From Armatimonadota bacterium (GTDB lineage Bacteria > Armatimonadota > Armatimonadia > Armatimonadales > Armatimonadaceae): a stretch of 13,892 nt of DNA. Location: positions 1-13,892 of the forward strand of contig JAURHZ010000034.1 of assembly GCA_030833025.1 (NCBI GenBank), in the 5' to 3' direction. Positions 6,014 through 13,892 of this stretch are shown here, one piece after another. Made by a program: the position numbers and the translations under genes. The stretch's first letter is position 1, and each line of letters starts with the position of its first letter. The notes below the pieces were generated by a model, which saw only the letters and a program-made list of their open reading frames with translations, was not told the origin of the DNA and ran no database searches.

Positions 6014-7151
6014 TTTTACTAGGCTGTCGGCGGAATCTGTAGTCATGCAGACACTGTTCTATGACAGTCTTCATTTCCAAACGGAAGCGATCATAACCAA
6101 ACGTCTCCGCATGAGCACGTATACGCTGAGGATTGATCTCCATCGTGCTTACGGATTGCATCGCAGCCGCTACACTCTCAACCGTTGGTTCGTCAAAGAA
6201 TACGCCGGTAACCCCTTCGATAACAGTTTCGATAGCACCGCCGGCTCTGTACGCAACGACCGGGCGTCCGGCAGCCATCGCTTCAATAGGCGCAATGCCG
6301 AAGTCTTCTTCACCAGGGAACAGGAACCCAATACAGTTACCGAAAAGTCCCTCAACTTCGCCATCCGGGACGCGGCCAAGAAACTCAACTGTCGGACCCG
6401 CGATAGCCTTTAGGCGAGCTTCATCCGGTCCAGATCCAACCACCTTCAGTTTCACTCCAAGCTTGGTCGCGGCCTGAACTGCCAGGTCAACACGCTTGTA
6501 CCCAAGAAAACGAGACACACATAGCCAATAATCAAGGGTTGGCTTCTCGACAATTTGAATCCTGTTTGTGTTAACCGGTGGAAAGACCACAACCGAGCTA
6601 CGGCGATAAAACTTTTCAACCCGGGATGCAACATTGTCAGAATTACAAATGTAAAAGTCGGGACGCTGAGCGGCAAGATAGTCCCAGGCGCGAAGGCGAT
6701 GAATCACCCAGGGCATTAAGAGGCGCTCGAGCTTGCCAAAACCACCCTCATCCACATACTCACGATAACGCCACGCAAAGCGACTAGGCGTGTGACAATA
6801 CGTCACATGACATGTGTGGGGGTACGTGATAATCCCCTTTGCAAACGATGAAGTGCTCGATATGACGAGGTCATACTCACGCAAATCCAACATCTCGAAG
6901 GCCATCGGAAAGAGTGTCAAGAATTTCTTATGATGACGATTCGTCCCAGCCAGAGGTAATTTCTGCAGAAAGGATGTTCGGACATCCATTTGTCGGAAAG
7001 ACTTGAACGTGTGGTTGGCATCGTAGACGGATGTAAAAATAGGTGCATCCGGCCAGATTTCATGGAATGCTTCCACCACACGCTCTGCCCCACCAGACTG
7101 GGTTAGGTAATCGTGTACAATTGCGACCTTCATTGGCTGTGGTTCAATCAT
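6003..7151 (-). CDS. GT4-family glycosyltransferase
   Basis: The product has 382 residues and a GT-B fold. The N-terminal half begins MKVAIVHDYLTQSGGAERVV, a nucleotide-sugar GT4 start with the Gly-Gly-Ala-Glu loop. It contains TYCHTPSRFAWRYREYV, typical of a subgroup often annotated as mannosyltransferases. The C-terminal half carries VSRFLGYKRVDLAV, VGSGPDEARL and the donor-site EX7E motif in EEDFGIAPIEAMAAGRPVVA. It would add a sugar to the lipid-linked repeat unit at the cytoplasmic face; the sugar is unknown. The ATG at 7151 has GGGGA nine bases upstream; the in-frame ATG at 7133, where the conserved domain starts, has no ribosome site and is the alternative. An 89-base gap separates it from the preceding GT4 gene, with no convincing terminator, so it is probably in the same operon. 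Confidence 0.9.
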   Translation of the reverse strand: MIEPQPMKVAIVHDYLTQSGGAERVVEAFHEIWPDAPIFTSVYDANHTFKSFRQMDVRTSFLQKLPLAGTNRHHKKFLTLFPMAFEMLDLREYDLVISSTSSFAKGIITYPHTCHVTYCHTPSRFAWRYREYVDEGGFGKLERLLMPWVIHRLRAWDYLAAQRPDFYICNSDNVASRVEKFYRRSSVVVFPPVNTNRIQIVEKPTLDYWLCVSRFLGYKRVDLAVQAATKLGVKLKVVGSGPDEARLKAIAGPTVEFLGRVPDGEVEGLFGNCIGFLFPGEEDFGIAPIEAMAAGRPVVAYRAGGAIETVIEGVTGVFFDEPTVESVAAAMQSVSTMEINPQRIRAHAETFGYDRFRLEMKTVIEQCLHDYRFRRQPSKMRS

Positions 7152-7240
7152 TCCCTAAAATCCCCGATGCAAACCAAGCCTAAATCTTGCCATTCGCAAT
7201 ATTAAGGGCAAAACACCGTACGTAAGCATAATACAGGCTA

Positions 7241-8401
7241 TCAACGCAGTACTTTTGCATATATATCCATGCACGCGTGTGCAGTAGCATCCCACGAAAA
7301 CATACTCGCACGCCCTATCCCATGTCGTATTGCTGTATCACGGTATGCGCTGTCCACAATAAGCCGGTGGAGTTTTTCGGTCTGATTTTCAATGTCATCC
7401 GGGTCGATTGAGTACTCTACATCACCAAGGACTTCCGGAAGGCTGGCCCGGTCGCTCGCAAGAACAGGACACCCGGATGCCATCGCCTCAATCACAGGCC
7501 ATCCAAATCCCTCATACAAGCTTGGAAAATGTAGCGCTTTTGCGAAACGATACGCCGCACGTAGATCCGCTTCACTCACACGCCCTAAATGGAAAACATC
7601 CCCACCAAGGCCAAGGCTCTCCAGCATTTCCTTTTCGTCCTCAAAGAAATCAGCGCCAACGCGTAGTAATGCAGCATCGGGCATCACTGTCTTCAGCTTT
7701 GCCAACACCTCAAGCACGATCGGCGTGTTCTTATAACGATTGCGCGTGCCAACCTGCAAGATATAAGACCTACGCGAATCGAGGCGATGCCTAGCAGCGA
7801 AGTCAAGCTGTTCTTCCTGAAGCGACATCCCGATCGGTGGCAATGGCTGAAAGTCGCCTTCAAGTCCGATTGGAATGATACTTAGTTGCTCGGCTGTAAA
7901 ACCAGCATGGGTCATTAAGTCGTTTCGAGTCGACTCAGAGACGCAAAGCACTTTTGCACAGCGACGCATGGCTTCGATCCGCTTGAGGAAAGAGCGTAGT
8001 ACCCAAGGTTTGTATGGTACATCGACGATGCCCTTCATATACAGCAGCGGGATTATGTCAAAGCATGTGACCACTGTTCTCGCTGGGTCGATGGAACCAG
8101 CAAGTGTTGCATGGCTATGGTCGAGGATATGGTAGACATCCGCTACGATGTTACGAATCGCACTTGGATATTTCACCCAGCGTCCATAAATGCTGGCAAG
8201 CCTCTGTTGGGATGCATCCGGCAGCCACGTCATCCACGGCTCAACACCTGAACAATGCAGGACATCAAGGTTCCATGCTGCACCGAGGTGATACGGTAAC
8301 CGCTCCAGAAATCCCCGCCGGAAGCGGGACATACTGACGCTCGGAAACTCATCCACATTTGGGAGGATGACGAGCTTGTGTGGAGCCCCTTGGGTTGACA
8401 T
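7241..8401 (-). CDS. GT4-family glycosyltransferase
   Basis: The product has 386 residues from the ATG at 8401, which shares one base with the preceding stop (TGATG). The frame is open further upstream, but that part overlaps the previous gene. Visible GT4 features are DIIPLLYMKG in the N-terminal half, VLCVSESTRNDL (the usual 'suspicion of start of acceptor domain' helix), ILQVGTRNRYKN at the start of the C-terminal domain, HLGRVSEADLRAAYRFA and the EX7E motif in YEGFGWPVIEAMASGCPVLA. This C-terminal pattern is common in mannosyl- and related transferases of capsule and O-antigen clusters. It acts in the cytoplasm on the growing lipid-linked oligosaccharide. Donor and acceptor cannot be read from sequence. 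Confidence 0.9.
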   Translation of the reverse strand: MSTQGAPHKLVILPNVDEFPSVSMSRFRRGFLERLPYHLGAAWNLDVLHCSGVEPWMTWLPDASQQRLASIYGRWVKYPSAIRNIVADVYHILDHSHATLAGSIDPARTVVTCFDIIPLLYMKGIVDVPYKPWVLRSFLKRIEAMRRCAKVLCVSESTRNDLMTHAGFTAEQLSIIPIGLEGDFQPLPPIGMSLQEEQLDFAARHRLDSRRSYILQVGTRNRYKNTPIVLEVLAKLKTVMPDAALLRVGADFFEDEKEMLESLGLGGDVFHLGRVSEADLRAAYRFAKALHFPSLYEGFGWPVIEAMASGCPVLASDRASLPEVLGDVEYSIDPDDIENQTEKLHRLIVDSAYRDTAIRHGIGRASMFSWDATAHACMDIYAKVLR

Positions 8402-9522
8402 CAACCAGCCACATCCGCGTAATGCTGTAGGTACGCCGCTCCAATATTTCCCCACGTAAGCGGCATAGCACACTTGCGGGCAGCTTCACGGCGCGCGGGC
8501 AGCAACTCTGGATGTTCTGAAACAGCTTGAAGGGCCGCGGTAAGCTCTGCGACCGACTCGGTGTTTTCAATCACTACACCCGCGTCTTGACCAACGGCTT
8601 CAGCACCGCCGGTGGTCTTTGCCGTAACTACCGGAAGGCCGCTGGCGAGCGCTTCCACGAGAACAAGGGCGCAGGCTTCGTACCGCGATGGAAATACAAA
8701 GCAATCTGCGGCGCGCATGAGCTGTGCAAGATCGGTTCGAAAATCCAGAAAATGCACTCGATTCGCAAGTCCAAGGTCATCTGCAAGCGCTGGCCAGGGG
8801 CTCCCAGCGACCCGCCCTGCAACCGCAAGGTGGACATCAGGGAGCATCACGAGTGACTTTAGAACAGTATCGAGGTTCTTGCGGCCAGTACGAATATCGC
8901 CAGCAAACAAAGCGAGAAAGACACCTTCCGGGAGTCCTAGCGCTGTGCGGTCTTCCATCCCCGGATAAAACTCATTTAGATCGACACCATTTAACACAAC
9001 ACCGACCTTGGCATCCGCTACCCCACACAGGGTCGTGAGCTCATGCCTGATCGTGGATGATGCTCCAATTACCCTTCGGGCATCCCGAAAGGTCTTTCGT
9101 TCTCCCCACGCGTTAAGTGTCGTGTATAGTCGCTGATAGAGCGCGTAAGGGCCGGATGACATCCGGCTAGGATGCATGCTATGGCGCAGCCATGCCGTGT
9201 GTACGAATTGGGCCGTGTTGATGTGGTGTGCTCCATCCAGAGTCCACCCATAACCGTGGATAACATCGTATTCGGAGCGTCTAGTTTTCAGTGCACGGTT
9301 GGCCGCTGCGATGGACTGTAACCCGTAGGCGAGATCATTCGAGCGTGTTTTTGGTTGAACAGGGATCCACTTTGCACCAGCATCCAAAATGTCCTGATCA
9401 ACCTGATCCGCATATAGAACAACATTGTGTCCAGCAGCCAATGCCGCGATGGCAATTTCGCGATTTGCACGCCCTTGGCCATCCCCTTTACGGGCATAAC
9501 GCGAAACAATAGCAATCCTCAT
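8401..9522 (-). CDS. GT4-family glycosyltransferase
   Basis: The product has 373 residues. It starts MRIAIVSRYARKGDGQGRAN, an N-terminal Rossmann strand and Gly-rich loop, then carries HGYGWTLDGAHHIN and VIGASSTIRHEL. The C-terminal half holds VVLNGVDLNEFYP, LFAGDIRTGRKNLDTVL and FPSRYEACALVLVEALASG with the EX7E pair, followed by KTTGGAEAV. The pattern is that of a retaining GT-B enzyme. The ATG (9520-9522) shares one base with the polymerase stop (TAATG), and an AAGG lies 11 bases upstream, so translation is probably coupled. It is the first of the three transferases after the polymerase and would extend the repeat unit. Sugar specificity is unknown. Confidence 0.9.
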   Translation of the reverse strand: MRIAIVSRYARKGDGQGRANREIAIAALAAGHNVVLYADQVDQDILDAGAKWIPVQPKTRSNDLAYGLQSIAAANRALKTRRSEYDVIHGYGWTLDGAHHINTAQFVHTAWLRHSMHPSRMSSGPYALYQRLYTTLNAWGERKTFRDARRVIGASSTIRHELTTLCGVADAKVGVVLNGVDLNEFYPGMEDRTALGLPEGVFLALFAGDIRTGRKNLDTVLKSLVMLPDVHLAVAGRVAGSPWPALADDLGLANRVHFLDFRTDLAQLMRAADCFVFPSRYEACALVLVEALASGLPVVTAKTTGGAEAVGQDAGVVIENTESVAELTAALQAVSEHPELLPARREAARKCAMPLTWGNIGAAYLQHYADVAG

Positions 9523-11075
9523 TAATGAGACAGCCTTGTGCGTCCAATAGGACGGAATCTCTCAGGGAGGAGAGATATGACGCTGCTCACGATTTTGTTA
9601 GGCACAAGGACAATCTCCTCTTGCTCCAACAGCTTATCCATAATCCCGAAGCAGCTCCAAATGAGAATACTCGGCGCATAATAGCCACCTTGCAGCCAGT
9701 TTCCAAACGTTACGACAGCGATGGCAATCCATTCCAGGGATGTTGATGCACGTCGAATGTCCCATAGCTTGATGATCACCCACGACATCCGGCCCATCAG
9801 AATAATGTAGAGTATGCCTCCGACGATGCCAGTACTAACGATGATGTTCGTAAAGTCCAGCTCTGTGGAAAATGTTCCATCTTCACTGTCTGTGCCACCC
9901 TGACTAAACCGACGGCCAGCGATGGTCGTAGACCCAAGGCCTTGTCCAATTGGATTACGGATGCCACTGCTAAATCCGATTTCAACCAGACCGGCGTGCT
10001 TTGCTGCAGTAGAGCGCTCAGACCCCAGAGGGTTGGTAAGACCTTCGACCTGGTGCTCAACGAAGATGGCAGCGTTTCGGTCAAGGGTTAGCGAACGAGT
10101 CTGGTTCAGTCCAAGGAGAAGGCCGGCAATACCAATACCGACGCCGAGCACAATCCGGGGGATACGTGTCGCGGCACGTTTATCCAGAAAGCTCCAGGAA
10201 ATGATGCATCCAGCAAGCAACATCACAACACCGGCACGGGAAGAGGATAGAAAAATCGTGGCGGCGATGAACAAGAATGGAAGCGCATAGAGGTACTTTC
10301 GTTGCAAAAAGCGCGTCCAAGCAACCATCGCCCCCATTGACATTAAGGTGACGTACTCACCAAACGACAGGGATGCACCGAAGACACGAACGACATCGTT
10401 CGACAAAAACTGTTTGTACTTGGACACAACCATCCAGTAGCGCTCCACATTGGACATTTCGCCGAACTGCTGACGAAGTCCAATCATGGCTGCGATGACC
10501 GATGTGACAAGAATTACAGTACAGACGTTGGCAAGGGTCTGTTTACCACCGTGGTGTCTACCAACAAAAAACCAAAGTAATGGCCCGATGTAAAACAACG
10601 CGCCACCAAGACCAACCAGAATTCCACCCTGATTTGGGTTGAAGATCTGCACAATCATCACAGCAAGTAATGCGATTGCGATTTTGACGGTGAAGTTCTT
10701 CAGTGTAATCCAGCGGTTACTCGCGATACGGATGAAGAGAATCGTGCCTACAGCAGCCCCGATCAGAGTTAGGGGTTCGTTGGACTGGTAACCAATGCTT
10801 GGAATTAGCTCACGGCGAATCAATCCCAAAAACGGGAGAAAGGCGGCTAGGATAGAAAAGCCGACCATTGGGTATTGGACAATACTCCCACCGATGATTG
10901 CCGCAAGGATTAGCGCAATCATGATGCGCAAAGGCTCGGATAGAGTTCCTGCACTTGGCTCATCAATTCCGTAGAGTCCAAGAGTAAATGGCAATAAAAG
11001 CATGACAGCACAGCTCACTATTCCGGAATACCGGAACAGCAAGCTGCGGACCATCGATGTTACGTGAAGTAGCAC
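9522..11075 (-). CDS. Wzy-type O-antigen/EPS polymerase
   Basis: The product has 517 residues with roughly 12 hydrophobic spans. Wzy/O-antigen ligase family features are FLSSSRAGVVMLLAG (first periplasmic Arg motif), the large loop with SSGIRNPIGQGLGSTTIAG, and a Gly-rich span GIVGGILYIILMG after it. Such proteins polymerise flipped repeat units in the periplasm. Its place between the Wza-like gene and the first glycosyltransferase fits a polymerase better than a ligase, the other family member at 4147-5997 being the alternative. The annotated GTG start lies three bases after the Wza stop, with AGG upstream. An ATG at 11054 lacks a ribosome site, so GTG is preferred. A C-terminal tail of about 40 charged residues is cytoplasmic. 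Confidence 0.85.
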   Translation of the reverse strand: MLLHVTSMVRSLLFRYSGIVSCAVMLLLPFTLGLYGIDEPSAGTLSEPLRIMIALILAAIIGGSIVQYPMVGFSILAAFLPFLGLIRRELIPSIGYQSNEPLTLIGAAVGTILFIRIASNRWITLKNFTVKIAIALLAVMIVQIFNPNQGGILVGLGGALFYIGPLLWFFVGRHHGGKQTLANVCTVILVTSVIAAMIGLRQQFGEMSNVERYWMVVSKYKQFLSNDVVRVFGASLSFGEYVTLMSMGAMVAWTRFLQRKYLYALPFLFIAATIFLSSSRAGVVMLLAGCIISWSFLDKRAATRIPRIVLGVGIGIAGLLLGLNQTRSLTLDRNAAIFVEHQVEGLTNPLGSERSTAAKHAGLVEIGFSSGIRNPIGQGLGSTTIAGRRFSQGGTDSEDGTFSTELDFTNIIVSTGIVGGILYIILMGRMSWVIIKLWDIRRASTSLEWIAIAVVTFGNWLQGGYYAPSILIWSCFGIMDKLLEQEEIVLVPNKIVSSVISLLPERFRPIGRTRLSH

Positions 11076-11078
11076 GCC

Positions 11079-12260
11079 CTACCTAAACAGTCGTAGCAAA
11101 CCAGTGACCGTGGTCACAGCCCAGAGCGCATCCTGCAAGCTGAACCGTCTCTTACCTATGCGTGGCTCAACAAAGATACTGTCATCGGGCTTTACTGCGA
11201 CATCCTTTGTCATGTCACCCTTAAGCATCACTTCCACGTTATGCGTCGTCGTCTCATCCTTGCCATCGGCTAATCGCCGCGTAAGGCGTACATTCTTCAG
11301 GTCAGCGTTCTGCGCTGGAAGACCGGCAATAGAGAGTGCTTCAAACAGTGTTAACGAACGGTCATCCGGGTAGGTAATCTCACCCGTCTTTTGTGTAGCG
11401 CCGTTTGTCCGAAAGACTTTTTTGTTTTGCGGGATGACCAGAACATCGCCAGCCTCGAGCCTTACTCCGCCCTTGACAATGCCGGTCTCCAAAATGCCTC
11501 GGAGGTCGACTTTTATCGTTTGGCCTTTTCGGACAATGCTAGCTTGTGAGAGCGCTGCACTCGGTGTAACGCCACCAGCCGTGTTCAATACGGCAAGTAT
11601 GGAGCCATCACGAGGCACCACAATACTGCTTTGTGAGCGGACTTCCCCGACAACCCGAACCATGGTTTCACTAGGATCGGACTCATCGATGATGATGTTG
11701 TCACCGCTTTCGAGTGAAATGTTCTGTTTCTGATCACCGGTATACAGCTTGGATACATCCACAGTCACCGGCCCAGCCGTGCGATAAACGACCAGTTTGT
11801 AGAACTCATAGCGATCAGACGGAAGTCCACCTGCAAGCGCAAGGACATCCAATAACCGCATCCCATCGCGTAGCTCAACCTTACCGGCATTACGGACATC
11901 GCCGTAGACATTCACCGTCATCGGTTCTCGCGCGGCTACCGAAATCGAGACCACCGGATTCACCAGCTGCTTAGCGTCGATAATTGCTTTGACGACTAAC
12001 TTTCCGATTTCCGAAACGGTCTTACCGGTCACGTTTATCGAACCAAAGAAGTAACTGATGGTGTTGTCGTTCTGTACTCGTGTACCCGTGATGGAGAACT
12101 CAGGATGGTTCAGCACTTGAATGGAGATTGTGTCTCCTACCTTGACTTTGTAATCGGATGCAACCGCAGCGGCAGGGGCTTGCGCGTGCGCTGGTGTCAC
12201 GACGATGCCTCCGATGGCCACAAGACAGGTCATAGCAACCAATGAATTTTTCACTTGCAT
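11079..12260 (-). CDS. Wza-like polysaccharide export protein with SLBB repeats
   Basis: The product has 393 residues. A Sec signal peptide ends in TPAHA before QAPAAA; there is no lipobox Cys, unlike classical Wza. The Poly_export domain follows (DYKVKVGDTISIQVLNHPEF, residues ~40-58, to about 115). Then come SLBB units: VNVYGDVRNAGKVELRDG (about 117-134), VRVVGEVRSQSSIVVPRDG (about 203-221) and a degenerate third near TGEITYPDDRSLTLFEA. The last ~20 residues (FSLQDALWAVTTVTGLLRLF) could form an amphipathic helix spanning the outer membrane, as in Wza. It would form the ring-shaped export channel working with the Wzc-like protein encoded just upstream. The start is ATG 12258-12260, sharing one base with the Wzc stop (TGATG), with GGAG eight bases upstream; an in-frame GTG at 12263 is the alternative. 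Confidence 0.92.
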   Translation of the reverse strand: MQVKNSLVAMTCLVAIGGIVVTPAHAQAPAAAVASDYKVKVGDTISIQVLNHPEFSITGTRVQNDNTISYFFGSINVTGKTVSEIGKLVVKAIIDAKQLVNPVVSISVAAREPMTVNVYGDVRNAGKVELRDGMRLLDVLALAGGLPSDRYEFYKLVVYRTAGPVTVDVSKLYTGDQKQNISLESGDNIIIDESDPSETMVRVVGEVRSQSSIVVPRDGSILAVLNTAGGVTPSAALSQASIVRKGQTIKVDLRGILETGIVKGGVRLEAGDVLVIPQNKKVFRTNGATQKTGEITYPDDRSLTLFEALSIAGLPAQNADLKNVRLTRRLADGKDETTTHNVEVMLKGDMTKDVAVKPDDSIFVEPRIGKRRFSLQDALWAVTTVTGLLRLFR

Positions 12261-13892
12261 CACTTTGTCTCCGTGCTCGATGATTCGACGGCGGCAGGCT
12301 CAGCTGGTCCATCGACAGCCTTGCCAGGAGTATCCACATTGCCTGGGATGTAGTACTTGCCATAGCCATAGCCATAGCCGTAACCGTAGTAATAGTAATA
12401 TCCACCACCAGGACTTGAGATTCGGTTGAGGACCGTTCCAAGCACCGATGTGCCGGCACGTTGCAGAAGCTCAACAGAACGGCGAATACTTGCCTTCTTC
12501 GTGTCACCAAATGCGACCACAAGAACGACACCATCCATGCGGGCAGAAAGGACAATCGAATCCGCCACCAGCAATGTCGGTGGTGTGTCGAACAGAACGA
12601 TGTCTGCTCGTTCCTTTAGCTGCTCAACCACACGCTCCATTGCAGAGCTACCGAGAAGCTCAGCTGGGTTCGGCGGCGGCGAACCAGCAGGAATTATCCA
12701 AACATTCTCGACATTGGAAGGCTGCATCACATCATCCAATGTATGCGAGTCGACAAGCACATCGGTGAGACCCGGATTCGACTCAACCTTGAACAGCTTG
12801 TGCTGACTTGGACGACGAAGGTCAGCATCCACGATAACTACGCGCTTTCCATCGAGGGCAAGAGCCATCGCAAGGTTTGCCGCTGTAGTTGACTTTCCCT
12901 CGGATGGCACCGATGACGTGATCAGCAGGGTCCGAAGCTCATTGCCAACTGCCGCAAAGTTTAGGTTGGTTCTAAGACTCCGGTAGGACTCCATCAGCGG
13001 AGAGAAGCTCGAAATGTCGCGGATGAGACGTAAGCCTTCCTCTTCCACCATCGGGACATGCCCCAGACTTGGCAAGCGGAGGACACGCTCAGCTTCTTCA
13101 GGACTATTGATACGGTCATCGAGCAGCTCAAGTAATAACGCAATCGCAAAACCAAGCACGAGTCCGATGACAGCGGCGAGGATGATGTTTTGTTGCTTCT
13201 TAGGGCGGATCGGGATTGTTGGTAGGAGGGCACGTTCAATCGGTTGGATGTTTGTGCTGATGGTCTTTAGGCGCAGCTCGATGTTTTGTGCCTGATCGGA
13301 CCAGTACTTTGAGCGCTCCTGACTGGACTTGATCCGTGACTCGAGGCGCTGATAATAGTTCTCCCAGAGCGGAAACTGGTTTAGGCGGGCATCCGCAGCC
13401 TTCAGGGATGTCGCAATACCTGCAGCACGCGTGGCTGCAGCGGATGCATCGATCTCAAGCTGAATAATGCGCTCATTCAGGGTTGCATACGCCGGATTGA
13501 ACCGTGCGGTCCGTATAGGTGTCGACTTGCGGTACTTCACCAAACGCTCACGCAGCTCCGCCAGCTGCTTTGTTTTGACAACAATCGAATCAGCACTTGG
13601 GCCAAGTGTTGTGCCAAGGGATGTCAGCTCGGTTTCAAGTTCATCAATCTTGACCTGAAACGACTGCACGGTTGGATCAGCATCTGCGGATGGGATGTCA
13701 CTCTTTGTCGTTGGGATGACCTTGAGGCGCTCTCGGCTGCTCTCGATCTTCCGCTGAGCTTCTATCGATGCAGCACGCGCGGTGTTATAGGCAATCTGCA
13801 AATCAGTGACGACCTGCTGTTGTGCTTCACGGTTGCTCTGCAAATCAGGAAGGTTTTTATCCTTCTTCAGCGTCTGCAGCTCCGTTAGCGCT
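12260..13892 (-). CDS. Wzc-like chain-length determinant fused to BY-kinase, 5' partial
   Basis: The frame remains open to the right edge, so the N-terminal membrane span and part of the Wzz domain lie outside. About 543 residues are visible. The first ~200 are helical coiled-coil of the periplasmic Wzz/GNVR domain, with the P-I-R-P-K-K box before the second span (IILAAVIGLVLGFAIALLLEL). The kinase part has the EX2RX2R oligomerisation motif (ESYRSLR), Walker A SSVPSEGKST (about 12887-12916), Walker A' VVIVDADLRRP and Walker B ADIVLFDTPP. The C-terminal tail has a tyrosine cluster with 11 Tyr in 17 residues (12350-12400), the usual autophosphorylation region. BY-kinases of this type cycle phosphorylation to control EPS length and export through the Wza channel. 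The single-polypeptide layout is that of didermal bacteria. No cognate phosphatase gene is in the window. Confidence 0.95.
   Translation of the reverse strand, partial: ALTELQTLKKDKNLPDLQSNREAQQQVVTDLQIAYNTARAASIEAQRKIESSRERLKVIPTTKSDIPSADADPTVQSFQVKIDELETELTSLGTTLGPSADSIVVKTKQLAELRERLVKYRKSTPIRTARFNPAYATLNERIIQLEIDASAAATRAAGIATSLKAADARLNQFPLWENYYQRLESRIKSSQERSKYWSDQAQNIELRLKTISTNIQPIERALLPTIPIRPKKQQNIILAAVIGLVLGFAIALLLELLDDRINSPEEAERVLRLPSLGHVPMVEEEGLRLIRDISSFSPLMESYRSLRTNLNFAAVGNELRTLLITSSVPSEGKSTTAANLAMALALDGKRVVIVDADLRRPSQHKLFKVESNPGLTDVLVDSHTLDDVMQPSNVENVWIIPAGSPPPNPAELLGSSAMERVVEQLKERADIVLFDTPPTLLVADSIVLSARMDGVVLVVAFGDTKKASIRRSVELLQRAGTSVLGTVLNRISSPGGGYYYYYGYGYGYGYGKYYIPGNVDTPGKAVDGPAEPAAVESSSTETK
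12350..12400 (-). repeat. Tyr-Gly tandem repeat coding for the kinase's phosphorylation tail
   Basis: Three GCCATA units (+ strand) and near copies encode alternating Gly-Tyr, flanked by a five-Tyr run (12386-12400) and a Tyr pair (12350-12355). The 6-base unit can expand or contract in frame, changing the number of phosphorylatable tyrosines without breaking the gene. Confidence 0.8.

Noticed and set aside
7152..7240. Possible terminator or promoter between the second and third GT4 genes
   Set aside because: Only a 5-bp inverted pair (TTGCC/GGCAA) with a 15-base loop is visible; not enough to split the operon.
8402..8473. Upstream extension of the second GT4 gene into the first
   Set aside because: The TGATG junction at 8399-8403 gives a natural start, and the extension has no GT4-like sequence and would overlap the previous gene by 73 bases.
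12350..12400. Microsatellite-like tract as a sequencing error or CRISPR-like repeat
   Set aside because: It is in frame, encodes a Tyr/Gly tail typical in position for BY-kinases, and has no spacers.

Overview
The window is an extracellular-polysaccharide locus from a didermal (Gram-negative-type) bacterium. The didermal reading rests on a Wza-type outer-membrane export protein with SLBB repeats, a Wzc-type chain-length regulator fused to its tyrosine kinase, a lipobox lipoprotein, and exosortase/EpsI-type proteins, which are confined to envelope- and EPS-producing didermal lineages. Base composition looks close to 50% GC. The phylum cannot be fixed from sequence alone; an Armatimonadota-like or similar environmental lineage is only a guess. 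No RNA gene, CRISPR array or insertion sequence was seen.

Left part (1-3946, + strand). The window opens on the last ~55 codons of a gene whose C-terminus resembles EpsI. It overlaps by ATGA with a 232-residue lipoprotein of unknown function, which ends in a hairpin terminator. A second unit follows: an exosortase-like multi-membrane-span protein that appears to have lost its catalytic Cys and Arg, a cysteine-rich 37-codon gene, and an EpsI-like protein. These three are joined by two ATGA overlaps. Next comes a separately transcribed secreted protein with one fasciclin (FAS1) domain and a strong terminator.

Middle (3886-4146). This convergent intergenic region holds the FAS1 terminator, a spaced inverted repeat, and a decayed 57-bp echo of the 3' end of the neighbouring ligase gene.

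Right part (4147-13892, - strand). One long leftward operon, in order of transcription: Wzc-like BY-kinase (5' end outside the window), Wza-like export protein, Wzy-type polymerase, three GT4 glycosyltransferases, and a large O-antigen-ligase-family protein with an extra C-terminal periplasmic domain. Several junctions are one-base stop/start overlaps (TGATG, TAATG), implying translational coupling. Together they give chain assembly (GT4 enzymes), polymerisation (Wzy), length control and phospho-regulation (Wzc), export (Wza), and possibly attachment to another molecule (ligase-like protein). The flippase (Wzx) and the initiating sugar-phosphate transferase are not in the window.

Most unusual: the exosortase-like gene without its catalytic residues, the Cys-rich mini-gene locked between it and the EpsI gene, and a strong excess of the 5-mer GGATG/CATCC on both strands.
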